A stretch of DNA of 9,572 nt, from the NCBI GenBank assembly GCA_001797815.1, contig MGQK01000061.1, positions 1,307-10,878 on the forward strand. Reading direction: 5' to 3'. The number at the start of each line of letters is the position of its first letter. Within the stretch, counting starts at the first letter, position 1. The stretch is from Deltaproteobacteria bacterium RBG_13_61_14. GTDB lineage: Bacteria > RBG-13-61-14. Under the pieces are notes generated by a model. That model was not told where the DNA came from, did not search any database, and saw only the letters and a program-made list of their open reading frames with translations. Position numbers and translations under genes: made by a program. This document shows positions 1-5,402 of the stretch, in pieces.

Positions 1-35
1 GCTATTGGCACCGTTGAAAAATGCTGGCAAAACTA

Positions 36-64
36 TTGACATTGAAAAAAGCGTGTCCTATATT
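36..64 (+). promoter_or_regulatory. Strong sigma70-type promoter of the left operon
   Basis: A perfect -35 box TTGACA (36-41) is followed after exactly 17 bases by TATATT (59-64), five of six matches to the -10 consensus. Transcription would start near 70-72 and run into the gene at 257 and probably the whole plus-strand block to about 5347. The -10 region is followed by ATTATCGC, which resembles the ATATCGC repeats at the right-hand promoter near 8161-8187, so one repressor could control both; that link is inference. Confidence 0.7.
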
Positions 65-70
65 ATCGCT

Positions 71-256
71 GACCCGAATATAAAAATCGGGTGAGGTCGA
101 ACGCCCGAGCGTTCACCGACTTGCGCCGATGAGCGGCACAACGATGCCGCCCCGGAGGACAAACCCGGCTGAAATGCCGGGCATGGCACACGGCGGAACG
201 GTCCTGACTTTTCCGCACGAGGTTGCCATGGCAACCCAAAGCGGAGGTTGCTCCTC
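71..256 (+). promoter_or_regulatory. Long structured leader without a convincing gene
   Basis: About 185 bases separate the predicted transcription start from the first gene. The stretch holds three short hairpins: ACCCGA/TCGGGT (72-77/87-92), GAACGC/GCGTTC with a 4-base loop (99-104/109-114), and CCCGGC/GCCGGG with a 6-base loop (164-169/176-181). A 16-bp perfect palindrome follows at 221-236. A frame from ATG 129 stays open to 314 but lacks a ribosome binding site and runs into the next gene, so I do not call it. The leader may be a regulatory RNA region or a repressor binding region. No known riboswitch class is recognisable. Confidence 0.4.
221..236. repeat. 16-bp perfect palindrome, candidate operator
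   Basis: GGTTGCCATGGCAACC is identical to its reverse complement and lies 21 bases upstream of the ATG at 257. A further half site, GGTTGC, occurs at 246-251, overlapping the ribosome binding site. A dimeric HTH protein encoded by the element could bind here. In RNA it would form an 8-bp stem only if the centre were unpaired, so DNA binding is the simpler reading. Confidence 0.45.
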
Positions 257-679
257 ATGGCGCAAGACGAAAAAATCCCATTCCAGCCGGAGGTCGATAC
301 CCTCCGCCGCCTAATCGCCCGCAAGGGACTCAACGCCAACAAAGCCGCCGTGTTCATTCCTTGCTCCGGCATGGAGGTGCGCAATTGGCTGGCCGGACGG
401 CGAAAGCCGACACGGGGCTTTGCCATCCTACTCCGGGCGGCGATCAAAAAAATCAAGGCGCTTCCCGACAAGCCGAATTGGCAAGAGGTGGAGCGCACCC
501 TTTCACTCTACCGCACCATGAAGGCGCACTTGACGCTGGAGGAGAAAGAGGCGCTTTTGGAGTCGGGCGACATCACCGAATACGGCGAACGGCTCCGCAC
601 CCTGGCCCGGAAAATCCAAAAGCGGTGCGCTCAAGGCACGCCAGCCGAAGCGGCGGCCAACGAGTTGCTGAAGGAGTGA
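257..679 (+). CDS. HTH-like early regulatory protein, 140 aa
   Basis: The ATG at 257 is chosen because GCGGAGG (241-247) sits 9 bases upstream; the more upstream TTG at 248 directly abuts that site. Residues about 13-55 show an HTH-like arrangement (TLRRLIARKG, then a turn and VRNWLAGRRKPTRG), similar in layout to lambda-repressor/Cro-type folds in which the recognition helix is followed by a basic wing-like stretch. The C-terminal half is charged and helical with no family I can name. It is the first gene after the strong left promoter and ends five bases before the excisionase-like gene, which suggests an early regulator of the element. The exact role, activator or repressor, cannot be read from the sequence. 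It could instead be a DNA-binding accessory protein. Confidence 0.7.
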   Translation: MAQDEKIPFQPEVDTLRRLIARKGLNANKAAVFIPCSGMEVRNWLAGRRKPTRGFAILLRAAIKKIKALPDKPNWQEVERTLSLYRTMKAHLTLEEKEALLESGDITEYGERLRTLARKIQKRCAQGTPAEAAANELLKE

Positions 680-683
680 CGGC

Positions 684-860
684 GTGGAGCGCATGCTGAC
701 GCTGGCCCAAGTGGCCGAGGCGCTGGGCGTTTCGGTGCTCACGGTCCGACGCTGGGCGCTCAAGCGCCGCTTTGCTTCACACAGACTCGGCGGGCGGGTG
801 CGCATTGCGGAGCGGGACTTGGAGCGCTGGCTGGCCGAAAACCGACGGGAGGCGCTTTGA
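684..860 (+). CDS. Excisionase-type HTH protein, 58 aa
   Basis: This short gene starts at GTG 684, with AAGGAG (671-676) seven bases upstream; the in-frame ATG at 693 is too far from that site. The protein reads MERMLTLAQVAEALGVSVLT, then VRRWALKRR, a basic stretch GGRVRIAERDLERW and a short tail. This is the MerR-like winged HTH of the excisionase family (helix_turn_helix_17 type): L-T-x2-E/Q-V-A-x2-L-G-V-S at the start and R-I-x3-D-L-x2-W near the end. Such proteins bend DNA at attachment sites to favour excision, or act as regulators. The tyrosine recombinase at the far end of the window is a plausible partner. Length is normal for the family. Confidence 0.82.
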   Translation: MERMLTLAQVAEALGVSVLTVRRWALKRRFASHRLGGRVRIAERDLERWLAENRREAL

Positions 861-862
861 TC

Positions 863-1102
863 ATGCGTCGCCGTTTCAATTACACCGACTATCTCCGCTC
901 GCCGGAGTGGGCCGAGGTGCGCCGGAAAATTATCAAGCGGTACAAGGGCCGCTGTGCGATCTGTAATGGGCCGGGTGAGGCCGTGCACCATTGGCACTAT
1001 CGCACGCTTGGCCGGGAGCGGCTTTTCGATTGCGCACTTGTATGTACGTCCTGTCATTCGGCGTGGCACCAGCGGCTCGGTGCGGAGGTCCGGGTTGATT
1101 AG
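863..1102 (+). CDS. Small HNH endonuclease, 79 aa
   Basis: ATG 863 follows GGGAGG (847-852) at 10 bases; the upstream TTG at 857 is too close to it. The protein carries the Cys-rich HNH layout: C31-x2-C34, a central VHHWHY with H42-H43 as the catalytic-type histidines, and C61-x2-C64-H65-x3-H69. The Cys pairs bind structural zinc, and the beta-beta-alpha-metal core cuts DNA. Free-standing HNH proteins of this size often lie beside phage terminases, where some are needed for DNA cleavage during packaging. Here the terminase genes lie about 0.9 kb downstream on the same strand. The gene ends in TAG, so TAG is used as an ordinary stop in this element. A role as a solitary homing-type nuclease is the alternative. 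Confidence 0.87.
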   Translation: MRRRFNYTDYLRSPEWAEVRRKIIKRYKGRCAICNGPGEAVHHWHYRTLGRERLFDCALVCTSCHSAWHQRLGAEVRVD

Positions 1103-1109
1103 CAATCAC

Positions 1110-1184
1110 AGCGGGAGCGGCCATGGGCCTTTTGCTCGGGCGGCGGCGCCGAGGCGACGTGCGGCGCTCCGCCCCGCTCCCGCT
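1110..1184 (+). terminator. Nested inverted repeat followed by T run; terminator or structured RNA
   Basis: An 11-bp perfect inverted repeat (AGCGGGAGCGG at 1110-1120, its complement at 1174-1184) encloses further complementary segments: GGGCGG 1138-1143 with CCGCCC 1169-1174, and GCGCC 1146-1150 with GGCGC 1163-1167. The right arm runs straight into TTTTT and a second TTTT (1191-1194). This could terminate transcription after the HNH gene. The large interior also fits a structured RNA, or a packaging or cleavage site next to the HNH gene. I cannot decide between these. Confidence 0.45.
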
Positions 1185-1217
1185 TTTTCATTTTGGCGGC
1201 TCCGGGGGCGGCCCGTG

Positions 1218-1262
1218 TTGGCTCGCACGGGTGACAGCCCCCGCCCGCCGCTTACGAGCCAA
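1218..1262 (+). repeat. 8-bp inverted repeat just before the winged-helix gene
   Basis: TTGGCTCG (1218-1225) is the reverse complement of CGAGCCAA (1255-1262), which ends one base before the ATG at 1264. The next gene has no clear Shine-Dalgarno site, so this stem would fold the region immediately before its start codon. An operator for the winged-helix protein itself is an alternative. Confidence 0.35.
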
Positions 1263-1263
1263 A

Positions 1264-1599
1264 ATGAGCAAGAAACGTGACCGCCGCTCATATGTCGGAC
1301 TTCACAAGGAGTGCGTCAATTCCAAGGAGTACGCCGAATTGAGCTTGAGAGCAAAGGCCCTGTATCCGCTTTTCAAGGTCAAGTACAACCCGCTTAAAAA
1401 CGACGGCCTCGTCCGGCTCTCACAACGTGAGGTGAAAAGGAAAAAGTGGCCCGGCTTCGGACGCCATGAGGCAATCGCCGCCACAATTCAAGAGCTGATT
1501 AACAGGGGCTGGCTAGAGCTGGCCGAACCGGGCGGCCTCCTCTCCGGCGCCCCAGCATACCGCCTCACTTTCCGCTTTGACGAGTACGGCAAAAGGTGA
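1264..1599 (+). CDS. Replication-type winged-helix protein, 111 aa
   Basis: The protein runs from MSKKRDRRSYVGLHKE to FRFDEYGKR. Its middle (residues about 23-105: LSLRAKALYPLFKVKYNPLK, NDGLVRLSQREV, HEAIAATIQELINRGWLEL, then AYRLTF) matches the pattern of a winged-helix domain frequent in phage replication or regulatory proteins: 'LS..ARALY..LK.RYN..NNG...LS.REA', then a recognition helix, a G-(W/F)-(I/L) turn and a beta wing. It is shorter than true replication initiators and has no helicase-loader or primase domain. Although the frame is open back to 1123, the 1123-1263 translation is low-complexity and covers the inverted repeats, so ATG 1264 is preferred even without a clear ribosome binding site. 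It lies directly upstream of the palindrome array, its most likely binding target if it starts replication or controls late genes. Confidence 0.72.
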   Translation: MSKKRDRRSYVGLHKECVNSKEYAELSLRAKALYPLFKVKYNPLKNDGLVRLSQREVKRKKWPGFGRHEAIAATIQELINRGWLELAEPGGLLSGAPAYRLTFRFDEYGKR

Positions 1600-1610
1600 C
1601 CGCCATGGGA

Positions 1611-1628
1611 ATGGTATATATATATAAT
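1611..1628 (+). promoter_or_regulatory. AT-rich run with a -10-like box beside the palindrome array
   Basis: In GC-rich surroundings, 1611-1628 is a TA-repeat tract ending in a perfect TATAAT (1623-1628). No acceptable -35 box lies 16-18 bases upstream, so it would need an activator, or it may be an easily melted element of a replication origin. The first 18-bp palindrome starts three bases later, exactly where a repressor would block a start site. Confidence 0.4.
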
Positions 1629-1630
1629 CC

Positions 1631-1755
1631 GTGCGCACTTATGCGCACACCCCCCCGTGCGTACTTATGCGCACGCCTAACAGGCGAGAGCCGTTGCCAT
1701 GCCCTTTTTGAGAAGGCCCAAAGTGTGCGCACATATGCGCACGCAGGTGTGCGCA
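1631..1755. repeat. Array of 18-bp interrupted palindromes (iterons or operators)
   Basis: Three copies share the form GTGCGCA-N4-TGCGCAC: 1631-1648 (spacer CTTA, perfect arms), 1657-1674 (spacer CTTA, one arm base changed to T) and 1725-1742 (spacer CATA, perfect arms). A single half site GTGCGCA follows at 1749-1755. CACCCCCC at 1648-1655 is complementary to GGGGGGTG at 1758-1765, so the two ends of the array could also pair. Repeated dyads beside an AT-rich run and after a winged-helix gene are typical of a replication origin with iterons or of a multi-site operator. No coding frame through it is convincing. Confidence 0.72.
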
Positions 1756-1772
1756 ACGGGGGGTGCGGGCAT

Positions 1773-1991
1773 ATGGCTGAAGGCACGGCCAAACAAAGGC
1801 GGCCCGAGGCCCCGGCCATGGCCCCAGCCCGGCCCCGAGATCACAAGGACAAGCGGGGGCTACGTAGTCCAACGCTCCGGCGGCCCGCATATGGGGGGAA
1901 TGAGGCGGGAGCCGCTGGCGTGTGCCGCACGTGTGCCATGTTTTCGGGCGCCCGGCCCCATGCTGGAGGTGATTGGAGGATGAGAACATGA
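1773..1991 (+). CDS. Uncertain small ORF upstream of the terminase module
   Basis: This 72-aa frame starts at ATG 1773 after a weak G-rich site. Its stop overlaps the next start as ATGA (1988-1991), a junction used elsewhere in this element. The product is basic and Ala/Pro/Arg-rich and ends with one Cys pair (VCRTCAMFSGARPHAGGDWR). The frame from ATG 1699 to the TGA at 1981-1983 overlaps it and shows stronger G/C preference at third codon positions, so I cannot say which frame, if either, is translated. No family is recognised. The 1600-1987 stretch is best regarded as mainly regulatory. Confidence 0.25.
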   Translation: MAEGTAKQRRPEAPAMAPARPRDHKDKRGLRSPTLRRPAYGGNEAGAAGVCRTCAMFSGARPHAGGDWRMRT

Positions 1992-2485
1992 GCCGAAAAA
2001 GCCGGGGCATTTTGCCGCCAGGGCCGGACCGCCGCCATGGGAGCCACACGTACTTGACGACGGGCAAGCTCCCGGCGCACCGGGCATACTTGCGGGAGTT
2101 TCTGATCGAAGCACGGGCTGGCCTCGTGCGTGATCACGGGCCGACGGAGGAGGACTTGACCATGGCCCAGCGGCTCTTGATTGACCGGGTGATCAGCAAG
2201 CTGGGCGTCATGCGGTGCTTGGAGGAGTGGGCCAGGGACTACGGCGTGATACAGGGCGGCGACTTGGCGGGGCCGTTTAGGGAAAGCTATCTGGCGTACG
2301 CCAACAGCATGCGCTTTGACTTGACGGCGCTGGGCGTGAAGGTGCGGGCTGGGCGTGAGGCGTTGTCGGTTTTGGAGGTGCTGGCGGAGGACAAAAAGGC
2401 GGAGGAGAAGGCGGAGAAGGCTGACAAGGAGGTGGAGGGTGAGAAACAACACACCGATGAAGGCAATAGTGGCGTTTTGCCTTGA
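1988..2485 (+). CDS. Terminase small-subunit-like protein, 165 aa
   Basis: ATG 1988 follows GGAGGA (1975-1980) at seven bases. The N-terminus is basic (MSRKSRGILPPGPDRRHGSH). A helical core follows (residues about 30-130) with FRESYLAYANSMRFDLTALG at 97-116, a pattern of tyrosine, asparagine and leucine seen in small proteins just upstream of phage terminase large subunits, including P27-type small subunits. The tail from about 133 is a charged, Lys/Glu-rich helix, probably flexible or coiled. A small subunit would recognise packaging-site DNA and hand it to the large subunit encoded 250 bases downstream. The call rests on position, size and the pattern, not on a sure family match; another helical phage DNA-binding protein is possible. 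Confidence 0.6.
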   Translation: MSRKSRGILPPGPDRRHGSHTYLTTGKLPAHRAYLREFLIEARAGLVRDHGPTEEDLTMAQRLLIDRVISKLGVMRCLEEWARDYGVIQGGDLAGPFRESYLAYANSMRFDLTALGVKVRAGREALSVLEVLAEDKKAEEKAEKADKEVEGEKQHTDEGNSGVLP

Positions 2486-2603
2486 GTGCGTCGGCGGTAG
2501 CAAAAAAGAGGTTGAGGAGTGTGAGGCTAGGGCGTGCCCGTTGTGGCGGTGGAGGTCACGGACCGCTCGTAGAATCGAACGGCAAGCTGATGTCATTAGT
2601 TAG
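2439..2603 (+). CDS. Small conserved Cys-rich phage protein, 54 aa
   Basis: The best start is GTG 2439, with AAGGAGGT (2426-2433) five bases upstream; the in-frame ATG at 2457 has no site at a proper distance. The core reads MKAIVAFCLECVGGSKKEVE and then ECEARACPLWRWR. This matches a family of very small phage and prophage proteins with the signature CLxCxGGSxKEVxxCxxxxCPLxxxR. Four cysteines (CxxC plus C-x5-C) probably form a small zinc site. Family function is unknown, but members occur in phage gene blocks, often near packaging genes. It overlaps the previous gene by 47 bases in another frame. The usual CPLYPYR is changed to CPLWRWR here, and the C-terminus is extended. Confidence 0.82.
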   Translation: MRNNTPMKAIVAFCLECVGGSKKEVEECEARACPLWRWRSRTARRIERQADVIS

Positions 2604-2654
2604 AGGCTCTTGTGGGAGGCGTTTTCTTTATGGGGCGGCAGGGGTGGTAGCGGG

Positions 2655-2735
2655 GTGCTCGTGAAAATCGAAATTAGGGCCGTTTCCGTGCGGTTTATTG
2701 CTTGTCGGTTTTTTCTGAAGGTGACAATGCCGTGA
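2655..2735 (+). CDS. Possible 26-aa peptide coupled to the terminase
   Basis: GTG 2655, about 10 bases after AGGGG, opens a 26-codon frame reading MLVKIEIRAVSVRFIACRFF then LKVTMP. Its TGA (2733-2735) overlaps the terminase GTG start (2732-2734), a typical coupled junction. The alternating hydrophobic pattern VKIEIRAVSVRFIACRFFLKV suggests a single beta-hairpin-like peptide or a membrane-touching strand. It fills the only gap between the Cys-rich protein and the terminase. I do not recognise a family with certainty. It is short enough to be chance, but the junction and the ordered composition argue for translation. Confidence 0.42.
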   Translation: MLVKIEIRAVSVRFIACRFFLKVTMP

Positions 2736-4141
2736 ACATATTGGAGGCGATGGCCGACGCCCGTTTTTTCAAGCCGTTGTTCAAGGACGCCGCAACGTGG
2801 GAGGCGTGGCGTGTTTTCCTTGCGGCGCTTTTCGAGCCGGGGGAGGCGGGGTTTCGGTTGTACAAGGAGGCGACGGGGCGGGGCAAGTGGCCGGGGGGGG
2901 CGGCCCAGCGGGCTTTTGTGATCGCCGGGCGGCGCTCGGGCAAGTCGTTTATCTCGGCGCTTGTGGCCACGTACTTGGCGGCGTTTCGGGAGTGGAGGCC
3001 GCACTTGTCGCCGGGTGAGCGGGCCATGGTGCTGGTGATTGCGGTGGACAAGGAGCAAGCGTCCATTGTGCGGCACTATGTGGGCGGGTTTCTTCGGGCG
3101 GTCCCGGCGCTCCGGGCCATGCTGGAGAAGGAAACCGCCGAGGGGCTGGCGCTCAAAAACCGGGTGACAATTGCGGTCAAGGCGTGCAATTTCCGGGCGC
3201 TCCGGGGCTTCACCGTGGCCGCCGCCATTTTGGAGGAGTTGGCGTTTTGGCGGAGTGAGGAGTCGGCCAACCCGGACCGGAAGGTGATGAGGGCGCTGGA
3301 GCCAGCGCTGGCCTCGGTGCCCGGCTCGCTCTTGCTCGGGATAAGTACACCGTATTCACGGAGCGGCGCCTTGTGGGATGAGTTTCGGGCGGGCTTCGGG
3401 GTTGAGGACGGGCCGCTCGTGTGGCGGGCGCCGACGGCCACAATGAACCCGACGCTTGCCGCCTCCACAATCGAGCGGGCCTTGCGGGTTGACCCGGAGG
3501 CCGCACGGGCGGAGTGGCTGGCCGAGTGGCGGGAGGACTTGGCGGGCTTTGTGTCGTCCGAGGTTGTGGAGGCGGTCACTTATCCGGGCCGCTTTGAGTT
3601 GCCCAAGCTCCAGGGCGCCGCATACGTTGCGGCGATAGACCCGAGCGGCGGGCGGAATGACAGTTTCACTTTGGCCGTGGCGCACCGTGATCAAAAAACC
3701 GAGCGGGCCGTGCTTGACGTTTTGCGGGAGGTCAAGCCGCCGTTCAAGCCGCAGGGCGTTGTTGAGGAGTTTTCCCGGCTCCTCAAGGACTACGGCTTGC
3801 GGGAGGTTGTGAGTGACCGCTTCGCCGGGGAGTGGGTTGCGGAGGCTTTTGACAAGTGCGAGGTCAAAGTGGTGCCCGCCGAGCTTACGGCCTCGGAGGC
3901 GTACTTGGAGCTTTTGCCCTTGCTTATGAACGGCGGGATTGAGCTTTTAGATCACAAGCGGCTCAAGGCACAGTTGAGCGGGCTTGAGCGCCGGGTGCGG
4001 AGCGGGGGCAAGGATATTGTCACCCACTACCAGGGCGGGCACGACGATTGCGCCAACGCCGTGGCGCTGGCGCTCCTCCAAGCCAAGCGGAGCGCCGAGA
4101 GCGGCTTTTATATCGGCTGGAGCCGCCGCAATGTTTGGTGA
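2732..4141 (+). CDS. terL: Phage terminase large subunit, 469 aa
   Basis: This is the ATP-driven DNA packaging motor and nuclease. GTG 2732 is chosen because AAGGTGA (2718-2724) lies seven bases upstream and the preceding small frame overlaps it. Domains: an N-terminal ATPase with Walker A AGRRSGKS (65-72), Walker B ending in acidic EE (ILEELAFW, 166-173), and the coupling motif LLGISTPYSRSG (201-212). A C-terminal RNase-H-like nuclease follows with three acidic positions, AIDPSGG (D303), VVSDRF (D362) and GGHDDCANA (D438/D439). All key residues are present, and length is normal for the family, so the protein looks functional. It follows the small-subunit-like gene as expected, but no portal gene follows; instead a 66-aa gene overlaps its end. 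Confidence 0.95.
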   Translation: MNILEAMADARFFKPLFKDAATWEAWRVFLAALFEPGEAGFRLYKEATGRGKWPGGAAQRAFVIAGRRSGKSFISALVATYLAAFREWRPHLSPGERAMVLVIAVDKEQASIVRHYVGGFLRAVPALRAMLEKETAEGLALKNRVTIAVKACNFRALRGFTVAAAILEELAFWRSEESANPDRKVMRALEPALASVPGSLLLGISTPYSRSGALWDEFRAGFGVEDGPLVWRAPTATMNPTLAASTIERALRVDPEAARAEWLAEWREDLAGFVSSEVVEAVTYPGRFELPKLQGAAYVAAIDPSGGRNDSFTLAVAHRDQKTERAVLDVLREVKPPFKPQGVVEEFSRLLKDYGLREVVSDRFAGEWVAEAFDKCEVKVVPAELTASEAYLELLPLLMNGGIELLDHKRLKAQLSGLERRVRSGGKDIVTHYQGGHDDCANAVALALLQAKRSAESGFYIGWSRRNVW

Positions 4142-4331
4142 CTTTGTGGGCCGCCTTTTCCGCCGTGTCGTGGCCACGGGCCGCAAGCACCGTGACGCCA
4201 TGGCCGAGGACGAGCAATTGCGGCCCGGAATGTACGAGGAGGACGAGGATTTTATCCTGGCCGAGCGGGCGCTCCGCAAGCACGACGAGCTTGTGGAGGC
4301 CATTGTGAACGATGAGCGGAGGAAAAAATGA
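4131..4331 (+). CDS. Hypothetical charged protein after terminase, 66 aa
   Basis: ATG 4131 overlaps the last codons of the terminase gene, with GGAG (4119-4122) eight bases upstream, so translation is probably coupled. The protein begins MFGDFVGRLFRRVVATGRKH, an amphipathic, basic N-terminus. It continues with an acidic helical part (EDEQLRPGMYEEDEDFILAE) and ends DERRKK. There are no cysteines and no membrane segment. I recognise no family. Where most phages encode a portal or a head-associated protein, this element has this small gene, which makes it part of the case for a reduced or satellite-type element. Confidence 0.6.
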   Translation: MFGDFVGRLFRRVVATGRKHRDAMAEDEQLRPGMYEEDEDFILAERALRKHDELVEAIVNDERRKK

Positions 4332-4384
4332 GGCCGCCCGGAGTTTCCGTCATGCGCTCCTCCGGCTCCGAGTGCGGCCTCATT
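4327..4384 (+). promoter_or_regulatory. Strong hairpin over a start codon, possible translation switch
   Basis: AATGAGGCCGC (4327-4337) is the perfect complement of 4374-4384. Inside it, CCGGAG (4338-4343) pairs with CTCCGG (4360-4365), so the arm is almost continuous. The start codon ATG 4328-4330 lies in the stem. A second copy of the right arm, GCGGCCTCA at 4433-4441, could pair with 4329-4337 instead, giving two exclusive folds. Six A residues (4323-4328) precede the stem, so on the minus strand it would look like a terminator with a T run. Function is inference. Confidence 0.45.
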
Positions 4385-4579
4385 CGGATACAAGCGGGGG
4401 CGGCTCGGGCTGAAAGCCCAGCCCGAAAAAAGGCGGCCTCACCAGACGGGCCGCTGTGCCGCTCCCGCTGTCCAATACGTGAGGAAAACAAGCGCCTCCG
4501 CCAAGTGGTGCGGAGCCTCCGTGGCACCGTGCACAAGCTGGCCGAGGACTACGCCAAATTGAAAACGCAAGGAGAGTGA
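4328..4579 (+). CDS. Hypothetical coiled-coil protein, 83 aa
   Basis: ATG 4328 overlaps the preceding stop as ATGA, and GGAGG (4318-4322) lies five bases upstream. The first 45 residues (MRPPGVSVMRSSGSECGLIR and on) are low in order and rich in Ala, Ser, Pro and Arg. The C-terminal part (IREENKRLRQVVRSLRGTVH, then KLAEDYAKLK) has clear heptad spacing of L, V and I and would form a coiled coil, possibly a dimer. C60 and C64 (PLCRSRCPI) precede it. The last codons carry the ribosome binding site of the next gene. The N-terminal codons fold into the hairpin described separately, so a later start such as ATG 4352 is possible. No family is recognised. Confidence 0.5.
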   Translation: MRPPGVSVMRSSGSECGLIRIQAGAARAESPARKKAASPDGPLCRSRCPIREENKRLRQVVRSLRGTVHKLAEDYAKLKTQGE

Positions 4580-4580
4580 C

Positions 4581-5075
4581 ATGACGAAACAAAAGACTAT
4601 GGGACTTTTGCAGACCGTTGACTTGCCGGACCTGGGCGAGCGGGAGCCGCCGGAGCCGTTGCTCAAGCCGGAGGAGTTTCTGTCAACGCACGAGCTGGGC
4701 AAGGACGGGCGGCGCACGGTGACGGACCGGGACTATTGCTTGCGCTTTGCCAACGCCGAGGAGTTGGCCGAGCTTCGAAAGCGGGTTGAGAAACGGCGGG
4801 CCGCACTCCCGGCGTGGGCCTTTGTCATTTGCCACAAGTGCGGCTGGCGGGGCAAGGTCCGGGGCGCCCTCCAGCCCAGCACGAGTTGCCCGGTGTGCAA
4901 CCGTGGCAATTACAAAAAGGGCGCCAAGCTGGAGCTTATGAGCAAGGGCGAGCTTTCCGACTTTGAGAAGGCCGAGCGGGAGCGGGCCGTGCGGGCCGGA
5001 AAGGCGCAAAAGGAAACGGCCAAGGCCAACGCCGCCGCCTTCCGCACCAAAGTGGCCCGAGGGGATTTTCAATGA
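4581..5075 (+). CDS. Hypothetical zinc-ribbon protein, 164 aa
   Basis: ATG 4581 has AAGGAGAG shortly upstream, inside the end of the previous gene. The N-terminal third is acidic and Pro-rich (LPDLGEREPPEPLLKPEEFL). The middle is helical, followed by a zinc ribbon made of ICHKCGWRGK (C84, C87) and SCPVCNRGN (C103, C106). The C-terminal tail is a highly charged Ala/Lys/Glu/Arg helix (FEKAERERAVRAGKAQKETA and on). Zinc ribbons of this kind bind nucleic acid or proteins; I cannot assign a precise role. Tight spacing to its neighbours indicates one operon with the terminase. It may be a packaging or transcription accessory protein, but that is a guess. Confidence 0.68.
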   Translation: MTKQKTMGLLQTVDLPDLGEREPPEPLLKPEEFLSTHELGKDGRRTVTDRDYCLRFANAEELAELRKRVEKRRAALPAWAFVICHKCGWRGKVRGALQPSTSCPVCNRGNYKKGAKLELMSKGELSDFEKAERERAVRAGKAQKETAKANAAAFRTKVARGDFQ

Positions 5076-5347
5076 GCGCCGACAAATACACGGACCCGAA
5101 ACTAAATCCGTTCATTCCGGCGGAGCCGGGCGATCACACGGACCCGGCGGAGGACCGGGCGCCGTTCACCGTGCCCGCCGCCGTCGTGGCCCGCCGCATT
5201 GCCGAAAGGCACCCGGATAAAAACGAGTTGGCGCTGGCCGGGCATGCGCTCGTGAAAATGGCCGACGGCTCATACAAGGTCAACGGCACGCCCATGGCCG
5301 AGTTATCGCCCAGCATGCTCCTTGAGTTGCTGAACGCCCTCCGTTGA
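5072..5347 (+). CDS. Hypothetical small acidic protein, 91 aa
   Basis: ATG 5072 overlaps the preceding stop as ATGA, with GAGGGGA upstream at a good distance. The first half is Pro- and Asp-rich and probably unstructured (MSADKYTDPKLNPFIPAEPG). The second half looks like a compact domain: AAVVARRIAERHP, then LALAGHALVKMADGSYKVNG and SPSMLLELLNALR. There are no cysteines, signal peptide or membrane segment. I recognise no family. It closes the plus-strand backbone operon; base composition becomes more A+T-rich directly after it. Confidence 0.65.
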   Translation: MSADKYTDPKLNPFIPAEPGDHTDPAEDRAPFTVPAAVVARRIAERHPDKNELALAGHALVKMADGSYKVNGTPMAELSPSMLLELLNALR

Positions 5348-5402
5348 GGCTCGTAGCGCTCGTCTGTGATGGCGGGGCACAATGGCAGGGGTTAAGTATT
5401 GC

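Noticed and set aside
221-236. Resemblance of the palindrome to the eukaryotic RFX X-box
   Set aside because: All other evidence in the window is bacterial; the likeness is coincidental.
129-314. Possible 61-aa gene in the leader
   Set aside because: It has no ribosome binding site, covers the hairpins and the palindrome, and runs out of frame into the 257 gene.
1123-1263. N-terminal extension of the winged-helix gene
   Set aside because: Although the frame is open, its translation is Arg/Gly/Pro-rich low-complexity sequence overlying strong inverted repeats; the family-like part starts after ATG 1264.
1657-1674. Similarity of TTATGCGCAC to the XerC half of a dif site
   Set aside because: The match is part of a symmetric repeat present three times and no XerD half lies at the right distance, so an Xer recombination site is not supported.
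1600-1990. CRISPR array
   Set aside because: The repeats are palindromic, only three in number, with unequal short spacing, and no cas genes are present.
1841-2596. Long open frame on the minus strand (251 aa)
   Set aside because: It mirrors the terminase small-like and Cys-rich genes, is rich in Arg, His, Pro and Leu as expected from the complement of GC-rich coding DNA, and has no sensible start site or family pattern.
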